8,055 nt of DNA. It comes from Clostridiaceae bacterium. Lineage in GTDB: Bacteria > Bacillota_A > Clostridia > Acetivibrionales > Acetivibrionaceae. A program made the translations under genes and the position numbers. How positions within the stretch are numbered: the stretch's first letter is position 1; each line of letters starts with the position of its first letter. Under the pieces are notes generated by a model. The model was not told the DNA's origin and made no database searches. It saw only the letters and a program-made list of their open reading frames with translations. The DNA is taken from the NCBI GenBank assembly GCA_012513545.1, contig JAAZCB010000283.1:1-8055 (forward strand), written 5' to 3'. Below, piece after piece: positions 1 through 5,596 of this stretch.

Positions 1-56
1 TCGTCAATAGGCTTGAACTCTTCCTTTTTTCTTGTAAGTGTATTAAAAAGTTTCAT
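1..56 (-). CDS. cysS: Cysteinyl-tRNA synthetase, N-terminal fragment (cut by window edge)
   Basis: Only 18 codons are inside the window. The ATG is at 56-54 and the peptide reads MKLFNTLTRKKEEFKPID, which matches the usual opening of bacterial CysRS (M-K-L-Y-N-T-L-T-R-K-K-E-E-F). CysRS is the cytoplasmic class I enzyme that charges tRNA-Cys; the zinc site and HIGH/KMSKS motifs would lie beyond the window. A strong ribosome binding site (GAGAGGAAGG) sits 8 bases upstream and overlaps the end of the preceding cysE gene. The cysE stop codon is 18 bases away on the same strand, so the two are almost certainly one operon. The cysE-cysS order is common in Firmicutes. The identification rests on a short peptide plus context, but both agree. 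Confidence 0.85.
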   Translation of the reverse strand, partial: MKLFNTLTRKKEEFKPID

Positions 57-74
57 GAAAATCGCCTTCCTCTC

Positions 75-1007
75 TTATATATCTTCCGTCTTGTCATTCT
101 TAACTATCGGGTTTGGCTGGGCATTTAAAACTCTAGTGAAAGGCGGCACAGAATGGGTAAGCCAGACATTTCCGCCTATAATCGAATCATGCCCTACTAC
201 CGTATCTCCTCCTAAAATTGTAGCTCCTGCATATATTACAACATTATCCTCAATATCCGGATGCCTTTTGATGCCTTTTACAGGCCTTCCATCCGAATCC
301 AGTGCAAAACTCTTTGCTCCAAGAGTTACACCCTGATATATTTTAACATTGTTTCCTATTGTACAGGTTTCACCTATTACAACTCCCGTCCCGTGATCTA
401 TAAAGAAGCAATCTCCTATCTTTGCTCCCGGATGAATGTCTATCCCTGTCTGCTGGTGTGCGTACTCAGACATAATCCTTGGGACAATAGGCACCTCATG
501 CTGATAAAGGATATGAGCAATCCTGTAAATACTGACCGCGTTTATGGAAGGATAGCTTAAAAGTATTTCTTCCTTTGTCATCGCCGCCGGGTCTCCCTGA
601 TATGCTGCTTTTATATCCGAATGAAGCCTCTTTCTCAATTCAGGAAGCTTTTGTAAAAGGTCGATAGTTATTTCATTTGCCATATCCCTGCATTTTGTAC
701 AGTCCTTGTGTTCCTTGTCCTTTTCCATGCATCTGTTAACCAGGGATCTCTCTACAAGGTCGCTTAATTCAACTGCCGCCGCCCTTATTTTGCTTCCGAT
801 TATAATATTTATCCTTTTCTCGTCAATGGCGTACTTTTCATAAACCCCCGGAAACAAAGCTGACCTTAAGTTGTGAATCACATTGTAAACAGACTCTTTT
901 CCTGCAATCCCAATTGTTTTTTCATTAAGGAAATATTTATTGTTCATTTCCTCGAGCGATTTCGCTACTCCAGGCATTTCATCATTAAGCCAGTTGTTGA
1001 GCTTCAT
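75..1007 (-). CDS. cysE: Serine O-acetyltransferase, EpsC type
   Basis: Transfers acetyl from acetyl-CoA to L-serine, giving O-acetylserine, the direct precursor of cysteine; it acts in the cytoplasm. The protein is 310 residues, with a helical N-terminal half (about 1-135) and a C-terminal left-handed beta-helix of hexapeptide repeats (about 188-295). Visible active-site elements are GDPA (138-141), the catalytic DH pair in FIDHGTG (204-205), the GVTLG acetyl-CoA loop (226-230) and [20 protein letters not shown] (247-266), containing the serine-contacting His. The long N-terminal half places it in the EpsC subfamily rather than the shorter CysE of some Gram-positives. It carries an unusual cysteine cluster, C93 with C103-x2-C106. 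A TTG two codons upstream (1013-1011) is an alternative start, only 4 bases from GGGG. I prefer the ATG, 10 bases from GGGG; spacing is not decisive. The 3' end is 18 bases from cysS, so the two form an operon. No T-box motif is visible upstream. Confidence 0.93.
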   Translation of the reverse strand: MKLNNWLNDEMPGVAKSLEEMNNKYFLNEKTIGIAGKESVYNVIHNLRSALFPGVYEKYAIDEKRINIIIGSKIRAAAVELSDLVERSLVNRCMEKDKEHKDCTKCRDMANEITIDLLQKLPELRKRLHSDIKAAYQGDPAAMTKEEILLSYPSINAVSIYRIAHILYQHEVPIVPRIMSEYAHQQTGIDIHPGAKIGDCFFIDHGTGVVIGETCTIGNNVKIYQGVTLGAKSFALDSDGRPVKGIKRHPDIEDNVVIYAGATILGGDTVVGHDSIIGGNVWLTHSVPPFTRVLNAQPNPIVKNDKTEDI

Positions 1008-1013
1008 AAGCAA

Positions 1014-1364
1014 CCATCCCCTTTACTTCACTTCAAAAACGGTATAAATTCTTTATCGTATTAATACATATAATTATATATGCCTTTGTTTTGTCCCTGC
1101 AAGTCTTTTCAGTGTCCGTTTCCTACTACTTCCATATAATAATAATATACAAACTGAACTGTTTTCCAATATTTGCTTCATTATTTTATTATCATCTTTT
1201 TATTATATATAAATATATTTGTTTCCACAATCGTATATTTTTTGTTTAGTTTATACCATTTGAATAAATATAATAATTATTATTAATAATATTAATGATG
1301 TAGGCAAATGAAAATGAATTTAACAATATAGTGTTAAAAAACATTCAGGAAAGGATGTGATACT
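1014..1364. other. AT-rich divergent intergenic region between cysE and the holin-like gene
   Basis: This stretch of about 350 bases separates divergent genes. It is very AT-rich, with long A/T runs near 1180-1220 and 1260-1300. I see no ORF worth calling, no T-box specifier/antiterminator motif and no intrinsic terminator in either direction. It must hold the promoters of both flanking genes, but many TATAAT-like strings make the plus-strand promoter impossible to pick by eye. A minus-strand candidate is listed separately. Confidence 0.6.
1073..1102 (-). promoter_or_regulatory. Candidate promoter for cysE-cysS
   Basis: On the minus strand there is TTGCAG (1102-1097), an 18-base spacer and TATAAT (1078-1073). 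The -10 box is perfect and the -35 box is a partial match. Transcription would start near 1066, giving a leader of about 60 bases, too short for a T-box. The surrounding AT-richness makes chance matches likely. Confidence 0.3.
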
Positions 1365-1733
1365 ATGGCTAATCAATTTAACAGCGCCAGAGTTCAAAAT
1401 TTTAACATAACTCACTTTATAATAAGAGTGGTGGTAGGTGCGGTTGTACTCGCCATTACTGCGGCCTTAACCCGTGGATTTACAATAAATGGATTCTGGC
1501 CACTTATTACAGGGGCAATCGTTCTAGCTGCGCTGGATTACCTCGCATTAAAACTTCTCGGGGTAAATGCAACTCCTTTTGGAAGAGGAATTACAGGCTT
1601 TTTACTTGCAGCCGTAATAATCTATGTAACCCAATTCTTTGTAGCAGGATACGCAGTTACAATGACTGCTTCACTGATTGGCGCACTGATTTACGGTATT
1701 GTCGATGCCATTATTCCGGGACGTGCCATGTAG
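1365..1733 (+). CDS. Four-helix membrane protein, phage-holin-like PF04020 (YvlD-type) family
   Basis: A 122-residue hydrophobic protein with four predicted membrane helices at roughly 17-36, 44-66, 76-97 and 99-118. It shows an internal repeat of the family pattern G-[FY]-x-[IV]-x-G/T-x-x-x-x-x-x-x-G-A: GFTINGFWPLITGAI (38-52) and GYAVTMTASLIGALI (95-109). This fits the PF04020 family (B. subtilis YvlD and relatives, often labelled 'phage holin family'). The holin name reflects topology only; no lysin or phage gene is nearby, and function as a holin is unproven. The start is well supported: AGGAAAGGATGTGAT, close to the full anti-Shine-Dalgarno complement, ends just before the ATG. It is a single-gene unit, divergent from cysE and followed by hairpins and a terminator. 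Its molecular role in the cytoplasmic membrane is not known from the sequence. Confidence 0.82.
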   Translation: MANQFNSARVQNFNITHFIIRVVVGAVVLAITAALTRGFTINGFWPLITGAIVLAALDYLALKLLGVNATPFGRGITGFLLAAVIIYVTQFFVAGYAVTMTASLIGALIYGIVDAIIPGRAM

Positions 1734-1771
1734 TTAAAAAAACTTCGGTAAATGGCCCCAATAAAAACACC

Positions 1772-1795
1772 GGGACATCAAGTCCCTCCGTTTTT
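1772..1795 (+). terminator. Probable weak intrinsic terminator of the holin-like gene
   Basis: GGGAC (1772-1776) pairs with GTCCC (1782-1786) around the loop ATCAA. It is followed by TCCG and a run of five T. The stem is short, so this may act with the next two hairpins. Confidence 0.45.
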
Positions 1796-1796
1796 C

Positions 1797-1821
1797 CCTC
1801 TTTCACTTCGTTCGAAAGAGG
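1797..1821. other. Perfect 8-bp hairpin in the 3' region of the holin-like gene
   Basis: CCTCTTTC (1797-1804) pairs exactly with GAAAGAGG (1814-1821) across a 9-base loop. No T-run follows on the plus strand, so it is not a terminator alone. On the minus strand the bases following the stem are GGAAAAAC, also without a T-run. It lies between two terminator-like structures and may stabilise the 3' end of the mRNA. Confidence 0.5.
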
Positions 1822-1829
1822 TTAAATAA

Positions 1830-1872
1830 ATACAAAAAAAGCCCCAAAATAATGTTGAGGCTTTTTTTGTAT
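1830..1872. terminator. Strong bidirectional intrinsic terminator
   Basis: A 14-bp perfect outer stem (ATACAAAAAAAGCC at 1830-1843 with its complement at 1859-1872) extends inward with a few mismatches. There are seven A on the left arm and seven T on the right, so both directions give a stem followed by a U-tract. It can end the plus-strand holin-like transcript and any minus-strand transcript arriving from the glycosylase gene or the small ORF at 1922-2146. On the minus strand one inner mismatch becomes a G-U pair, making the hairpin slightly better in that direction. Confidence 0.8.
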
Positions 1873-1907
1873 ATTAATACCCAAAATGCCGTCTCCCTAT
1901 ATTTTGA

Positions 1908-1928
1908 CACCTAGCCCAATGCTAGGTG
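1908..1928. repeat. Palindrome overlapping the end of the small ORF
   Basis: CACCTAGC (1908-1915) and GCTAGGTG (1921-1928) form a perfect 8-bp stem with a 5-base loop. The stop codon of the small minus-strand ORF (1922-1924) is inside the right arm. No T-run follows on either strand, so it is not an intrinsic terminator. Confidence 0.5.
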
Positions 1929-2146
1929 GGTGTTCTGCTGAAAACCTCTGCCTTCCCCTGCCGTTGCACATACCTTATGATATGTTCCGGAATTAACTTG
2001 GGGCCTGATATAAGCTTCCAAACTCCAAACTCCCTTTTGTCAAATGTAGGTTCAAAATAATAGGCTACTACGTACATTTCAGGTTGATTTGATCTTATCC
2101 GAACTGCTACAAACACATTATAACATCCCGAAGGACTTATTAACAA
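1922..2146 (-). CDS. Unrecognised small ORF, possibly a gene remnant
   Basis: I do not recognise this 74-codon reading frame. The translation is protein-like, with a mixed hydrophobic/charged stretch (YVVAYYFEPTFDKREFGVWK, about residues 25-44) that could form beta strands followed by a helix. The only start at the 5' end is TTG (2146-2144), and no ribosome binding site precedes it. An internal ATG at 2077-2075 (Met 24) also lacks one. An in-frame stop lies 3 codons upstream of the TTG. An ATG in a different frame just upstream would give a short peptide ending near 2120, compatible with a frameshift that broke a longer gene. It shares the strand with the downstream end of the glycosylase gene, about 180 bases away, and runs to the bidirectional terminator. 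It could be a real small protein, a 3' fragment of a lost gene, or a chance ORF. Confidence 0.35.
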   Translation of the reverse strand: MLISPSGCYNVFVAVRIRSNQPEMYVVAYYFEPTFDKREFGVWKLISGPKLIPEHIIRYVQRQGKAEVFSRTPT

Positions 2147-2326
2147 ACAGTTTCATACACTTTTAAAGCTGTTAAACCTTATATATTTTTGCTAACCTAT
2201 TGAATGCTTAATAAATCAGAATAATATATGCTTTTACAGATTAGATTTGGCTACAAGGCTTGTTTATTAGTATTTACAGAGAATTGACTCCTGGGAAATA
2301 TTTCCCCGTGTGAGAAAATCATCAAG
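2147..2326. other. Intergenic stretch downstream of the glycosylase gene
   Basis: There is no gene or terminator here. The only structure I see is a perfect 14-bp palindrome, GGGAAATATTTCCC, at 2293-2306, about 20 bases past the glycosylase stop. It has no T-run, so it is not a terminator. Confidence 0.5.
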
Positions 2327-3214
2327 CTATTTGACACCCACACGATTCTCCCGTGCATAATAAAACAGATACTGCTGTGCAAAACCCGCGTACTCTCCGA
2401 AATAATCTGCCGCAAAATCCTGTATTTCCTTAAAGCTTGCTTCCCTGCCGAAGTATAATTCTTCCATAACTCTTTTAACCCATACGTCAGTCGGAAATAC
2501 GTTGTATTTTGTTCCGCTGTATAACAAAACACAATCCGAGACTTTCGGACCAACTCCATTAAACTTCATTAAATAATTCCTGGCCTCGTCGGTTTGCATT
2601 CCGGATACTGCATCAAGCTTCATTGTTCCGTCTTCAATACTTTGAGCCGCGCTCATAATGTATTTGCATCTGAATCCCCCCCTGCACTCCTCAAGCTTTT
2701 CAAGCGTCGATCCCAAAAGCTCTTTTGCACCGGGAAAGGTGTAATACTTTTGACCGTCCACTTCTATTTCGCTGCCGTATACCGCAGATATCGCGGCAAC
2801 AGTCTTCATAATCCTGGGAATCCTGTTATTTGCAGATATTATAAAAGAAATGAGCGCCTCCCAGATATCCTGCTTTAAAAGCCTGATTCCATAGCCAAAG
2901 GCAACAGCGCTTCTCATTATATCATCCTTCATTATTTTTTCCTTTACCAGTGAATAATCCCGCCCAAGATCAAAATAATCAAACCAGATGTTTTTAAAGT
3001 CCGTAAGGTTGGTGTTATAAAGCTCAAGTGCTCCTTCCCTGTAAGCAGTCCTTATAGCCCGCCCTCTAGCTACCCCTGTATAACTTCCATCCTCCTGCCT
3101 TTTCCAGCGGAATGACTGACCGCACTCAAAAACATGAACAGGATTAAAATCTTTTACACCTTCGACAATTACACTGTTTTCAGTCTCCTTCAATTTATAG
3201 CCTCTATACTCCAT
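2327..3214 (-). CDS. ogg: 8-oxoguanine DNA glycosylase (Ogg1 type) with AP lyase
   Basis: A 295-residue base-excision repair enzyme that removes 8-oxoguanine from DNA and cleaves the abasic site by beta-elimination. The N-terminal OGG_N domain (about 1-115) carries the signature CGQSFRW (31-37). The HhH-GPD domain follows (about 116-290). SANNRIPRI (127-135) matches the SSNNNIARI lesion/opposite-base reading segment of human OGG1. The hairpin-helix-hairpin is NGVGPKVSDC (219-228), with catalytic Lys224 matching human Lys249. Asp243 in FPTDVW matches Asp268. All key residues are present, so the enzyme should be active; clostridial Ogg proteins of this type are known to be. The start at 3214 is chosen because GGAGGG lies 7 bases upstream. 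The frame stays open 16 codons further up, but without a ribosome binding site. It is divergent from the DUF6062 gene. Confidence 0.93.
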   Translation of the reverse strand: MEYRGYKLKETENSVIVEGVKDFNPVHVFECGQSFRWKRQEDGSYTGVARGRAIRTAYREGALELYNTNLTDFKNIWFDYFDLGRDYSLVKEKIMKDDIMRSAVAFGYGIRLLKQDIWEALISFIISANNRIPRIMKTVAAISAVYGSEIEVDGQKYYTFPGAKELLGSTLEKLEECRGGFRCKYIMSAAQSIEDGTMKLDAVSGMQTDEARNYLMKFNGVGPKVSDCVLLYSGTKYNVFPTDVWVKRVMEELYFGREASFKEIQDFAADYFGEYAGFAQQYLFYYARENRVGVK

Positions 3215-3286
3215 AATTTTGCCCTCCAAACAGGTTGATCCTAAAAAATCAAAAGGACACAACTTTCATACGGTATTTAGATCACA

Positions 3287-3316
3287 TCAATATAATACCC
3301 TTTTTTATGTTATAAT
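3287..3316 (+). promoter_or_regulatory. Extended -10 promoter of the DUF6062 gene
   Basis: TGTTATAAT at 3308-3316 is an ideal extended -10 element for the vegetative sigma factor. The -35 region is weak (TCAATA at 3287-3292, 18-base spacer), as is usual with an extended -10. The start would be near 3323, giving a leader of about 30 bases. Confidence 0.6.
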
Positions 3317-3353
3317 TATAAAAAATAATTTATTTTGCGAAAGGAAATATCCT

Positions 3354-4130
3354 ATGAAGGAAAAAATATACACCATTCCTGTAACCGATGCTTTCAGGAC
3401 AGAATGCGAATGCCCCATGTGCATACTTGAAAAAAAACTTGAAGATGAGAGCATTGAATACGTTTTAGGACCATTCCTGATGGAGCCTGAAGGAAGAATA
3501 CAGACAAACGAAAAAGGGTTCTGTCAAAGACATTTCGAGCTTCTCTACAACTCACAGAACAACCGACTTGGTCTTGGACTTATTGTAGATACACACATGT
3601 CCGAGCAGAACTCCCGGCTTAAAAAGCTTTACGAAAACAGGGCTGGTGCTCTTAAAAAAGATTCGGAAATATCCCTTATGAAAAACCTCTCAAACAAATT
3701 GTCTTCTAAGCAAACCGAGACCGGCAAACTTGTGGGTGAACTCATATCAAAGCTTTCAGAGCTTGAAAATTCCTGCACAATTTGTTCTAGAATTGACCAT
3801 ACAATGGAAAGGTATATTGATGTTATATTCTATCTTTATTTCAAGGAAGAAGAATTCAAGAACCTTTTTAACGGTCAGAAGGGCTTTTGTATAAAACACC
3901 TCAGGAAACTTCTTGAGGATTCGGGCAAACACCTTAATTCAAAAGAAACAGCCATATTCGTGGAAAACCTCATGTCAATGCAGCTTCAGAACCTTGAACG
4001 TATACAGAACGAAGTAAACTGGTTCACTAAAAAATTTGACTACCGCAACAATGACGCGCCCTGGGGTAATTCAAAGGATGCTCTTTTAAGAAGCATCCAG
4101 AAGTTGGTTGGTTTCTGCAATCTCAAATAA
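3354..4130 (+). CDS. DUF6062-type protein with two CxxC...CxxH modules
   Basis: A 258-residue soluble protein, mostly helical and charged, with no signal peptide or membrane segment. It has two copies of the same cysteine/histidine arrangement. Module 1 is C20-x2-C23, 33 residues, then C57-x2-H60 in GFCQRH. Module 2 is C141-x2-C144, 34 residues, then C179-x2-H182 in GFCIKH. The matching spacing and repeated G-F-C-x-x-H strongly suggest an internal duplication in which each half binds a metal, probably zinc; that is inference. A helical linker with coiled-coil character lies between (about 82-138). The C-terminus has the family-like DAPWGNSKDALLRSIQKLVG (234-253). The overall pattern fits DUF6062, a family of unknown function. 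The start at 3354 follows AAAGGA by 8 bases. The frame is open 45 codons further upstream, but that part overlaps the promoter and has no ribosome binding site. Confidence 0.8.
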   Translation: MKEKIYTIPVTDAFRTECECPMCILEKKLEDESIEYVLGPFLMEPEGRIQTNEKGFCQRHFELLYNSQNNRLGLGLIVDTHMSEQNSRLKKLYENRAGALKKDSEISLMKNLSNKLSSKQTETGKLVGELISKLSELENSCTICSRIDHTMERYIDVIFYLYFKEEEFKNLFNGQKGFCIKHLRKLLEDSGKHLNSKETAIFVENLMSMQLQNLERIQNEVNWFTKKFDYRNNDAPWGNSKDALLRSIQKLVGFCNLK

Positions 4131-4154
4131 GGCTTATACAGCATGTACAGGTGG

Positions 4155-4988
4155 TTATACAACTGTTCTTTTTGGGTCCAGCACAAGGCTTTTGGCTGTA
4201 AGGTTCAAACTACTGATGTTTAGCGCCGTGAGCCTTTCAACTTCTTCTATGACCTTCTTCTGGACATCCCGAAGGAGTGGCTTTATACTGTATCCATAAA
4301 ACAAGACGAGGTCCATATCTATATAAATCCCGTCAGAATGGTTTTCTGCCCTGAACCTTGAGATTTTGCTTACTCCTTCAATATTTGAGGCAACATATTC
4401 TATGATTTGATAGATTGTATAGTCTGAAATAGTATAATTTCCAAGATAACTGAAGGTGGGTCTTACAACAGACTTTTCTCCCACAAGCTGGAAGCTTCCC
4501 TTTCCTTTCCTTCTGAAAATATGAAGAGGGTCAAGGAAATACCCCGAGAAATCCTTTTTAATCTCGAACGTAGGTACAGGAATTACATGCTTTCCCTGCT
4601 GTTTTCTGGTTGACAGTGCCTGATTAATTTCAAACTCGGTAGCCACCTCATTAATATATACTTTTTCACTTATTTCCTGAAGTTCAAGCCTTTTTACTAT
4701 ACTCTCAACCATGCCGTCGGAAGTTCCCAATATAAGCAGTGATTCTGCTCCGTAATTTTGCAAGGTCTTTCTAACATCGTTGGCATGGGCATCGTCAGTA
4801 AATAATGCACGCTTAATAGAACCTATTTTGGTTTTTTCCTTCTTGGCAGATGTACCTGCAATTATTTGCGTTCCTCTAATCAAAAGCCCATCATCTATAA
4901 TAAAGTCAATTCCTCTTTCTCTGGCAACCCAAACCGCTCTATGGCTTTTACCTGTTCCACTCGGTCCTATAAACCCAACAACTTTCAA
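4155..4988 (-). CDS. P-loop NTPase with C-terminal Asp23/Gls24-like domain
   Basis: A 277-residue protein. The N-terminus has a textbook Walker A loop, GPSGTGKS (8-15), followed by IDFIIDDGLLIRG (27-39), which resembles a strand carrying acidic residues, and LLILGTSDG (84-92). The first 170 residues form one ATP- or GTP-binding domain. From about 176 to 270 the sequence changes to an Asp23/Gls24 (DUF322) pattern: YTISDYTIYQIIEYVASNIEGV (185-206), a beta hairpin with YIDMDLVLFYG (222-232), then a helix and NISSLNLTAKSLVL (257-270). Asp23-type domains occur in envelope-stress and membrane-associated scaffolding proteins. No signal peptide or membrane helix is present. The start is TTG at 4988-4986, seven bases after GGGAGGG (4996-5002); no in-frame ATG competes. 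It converges on the DUF6062 gene with only 24 bases between stop codons. Function unknown; a link to the envelope or sporulation is a guess. Confidence 0.8.
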   Translation of the reverse strand: MKVVGFIGPSGTGKSHRAVWVARERGIDFIIDDGLLIRGTQIIAGTSAKKEKTKIGSIKRALFTDDAHANDVRKTLQNYGAESLLILGTSDGMVESIVKRLELQEISEKVYINEVATEFEINQALSTRKQQGKHVIPVPTFEIKKDFSGYFLDPLHIFRRKGKGSFQLVGEKSVVRPTFSYLGNYTISDYTIYQIIEYVASNIEGVSKISRFRAENHSDGIYIDMDLVLFYGYSIKPLLRDVQKKVIEEVERLTALNISSLNLTAKSLVLDPKRTVV

Positions 4989-4995
4989 GTTTATG

Positions 4996-5002
4996 CCCTC
5001 CC
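4996..5002 (-). promoter_or_regulatory. Ribosome binding site that fixes a TTG start
   Basis: GGGAGGG on the minus strand lies 7 bases before TTG (4988-4986). The only nearby ATG (5006-5004 on the minus strand) is in another frame and precedes the ribosome binding site, so the NTPase/Asp23 gene must start at TTG. Confidence 0.8.
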
Positions 5003-5061
5003 ATATAATTAAACAGTATCGGACGTGAAACCTTTTATTAATCCCTTATCGGATAAAATTC

Positions 5062-5091
5062 ATTTTACCATAAATATTAAAGGTATTACAA
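5062..5091 (-). promoter_or_regulatory. Promoter of the NTPase/Asp23 gene
   Basis: On the minus strand there is TTGTAA (5091-5086), an 18-base spacer, and TAAAAT (5067-5062) preceded by TGG, making an extended -10. The start would fall near 5055, about 65 bases upstream of the TTG start codon. Confidence 0.45.
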
Positions 5092-5162
5092 TCCATAAAT
5101 ATTCCATCATTAATTTTATTATATTATTATTTAAATCAAATTATCATTGTAATTATTTCGTT

Positions 5163-5203
5163 AAAGGCAAAAAGAGAGCTAAAAACTCTCTTTTTGCCTT
5201 TTT
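5163..5203 (+). terminator. Strong intrinsic terminator with no matching gene
   Basis: A perfect 16-bp stem: AAAGGCAAAAAGAGAG (5163-5178) pairs with 5186-5201 around a 7-base loop. T-rich sequence closes the right arm and extends to 5203. The T-run follows the stem only on the plus strand, so it is a plus-strand terminator. The nearest plus-strand gene upstream ends at 4130, beyond a gene on the opposite strand. It may end a small RNA or be left over from a lost gene. Confidence 0.75.
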
Positions 5204-5392
5204 AATATTCATCTTTGGTTCCTTATTAAATCTCATCTTATGCTTCTTGGTTTCTTAGCTTTTGTGCCTTACAAATCAAACTATATAAATAAAAACCTTA
5301 TGCGCTTCAAAGCAATTAAAACGTATACTCCTGCGAAAACAAACTGTTCAGCTGCTTCTATTCAACTTAAGAAACCCCATTTATTGCATATT

Positions 5393-5456
5393 ACCCAATA
5401 TGCTGTATCAATTCTTATTTTTTATACAGCATATTGTATTATACAATATATTGTAT
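5393..5456. promoter_or_regulatory. Cluster of three operator-like palindromes
   Basis: Site C, ATACAATATATTGTAT (5441-5456), is a perfect 16-bp palindrome. Site B, ATACAGCATATTGTAT (5424-5439), has the same outer half-sites and differs from C at two positions; only one base separates B from C, giving a 17-base period. Site A, ACCCAATATGCTGTAT (5393-5408), matches C at 12 of 16 positions. A and B also form a 13-bp inverted repeat (5396-5408 with 5424-5436, 15-base spacer). This is the look of a dimeric repressor operator array, similar in style to GntR-family sites with TGTAT/ATACA half-sites. No regulator or regulated gene is adjacent in a suitable orientation. Confidence 0.5.
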
Positions 5457-5488
5457 CATTTGTTAAAACCATGTCAATATTTATGATT

Positions 5489-5530
5489 AAAAAAAATTAT
5501 AGGAAATTAGTATTAGTACTAATTTCCTAT
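5489..5530 (-). terminator. Intrinsic terminator of ytxC
   Basis: A perfect 14-bp stem (ATAGGAAATTAGTA at 5499-5512 with its complement at 5517-5530, 4-base loop) is followed on the minus strand by AA and eight T (5496-5489). It lies about 65 bases past the ytxC stop. The stem is AT-rich but long. Confidence 0.75.
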
Positions 5531-5596
5531 TTGCCTCAGCAGTAGTTGTTTCAATTTTTCTACAAAAAATGCGCCTATAAATCCTTCAAGAATTTA

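Larger units (their letters stand above)
4989..5596. other. 608-base gap without a convincing gene
   Basis: Two plus-strand frames here (5025-5258 and 5240-5545) give AT-driven, hydrophobic or low-complexity translations without ribosome binding sites. They run through terminator hairpins, so I do not call them genes. The gap does contain a minus-strand promoter near 5062-5091, a perfect hairpin terminator at 5163-5203, a cluster of operator-like palindromes at 5393-5456, and the ytxC terminator at 5489-5530. The part from 5210 to 5390 shows nothing recognisable. The remains suggest that a gene once lay here and was lost. Confidence 0.55.

Noticed and set aside
75..1064. Plus-strand frames opposite cysE (261-560, 873-1064, 13-336)
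   Set aside because: Shadows of the cysE and cysS coding strand; no ribosome binding sites and unlike any protein family.
1365..1733. Evidence of a prophage because of the holin-like gene
   Set aside because: PF04020 proteins are common chromosomal membrane proteins, and no lysin, capsid, integrase or att repeat is nearby.
3215..3262. N-terminal extension of the glycosylase (16 extra codons)
   Set aside because: The extension has no ribosome binding site, whereas GGAGGG lies 7 bases before the ATG at 3214, and Ogg homologues start near there.
3219..3353. N-terminal extension of the DUF6062 protein (45 extra codons)
   Set aside because: It would overlap the extended -10 promoter at 3308-3316 and has no ribosome binding site; AAAGGA precedes the ATG at 3354.
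5025..5258. Plus-strand 77-codon frame with hydrophobic end
   Set aside because: Its hydrophobic tail is produced by the T-rich terminator stem at 5163-5203; no ribosome binding site or family resemblance.
5240..5545. Plus-strand 101-codon frame
   Set aside because: No ribosome binding site, AT-driven composition, and it runs through the palindrome cluster and the ytxC terminator hairpin.
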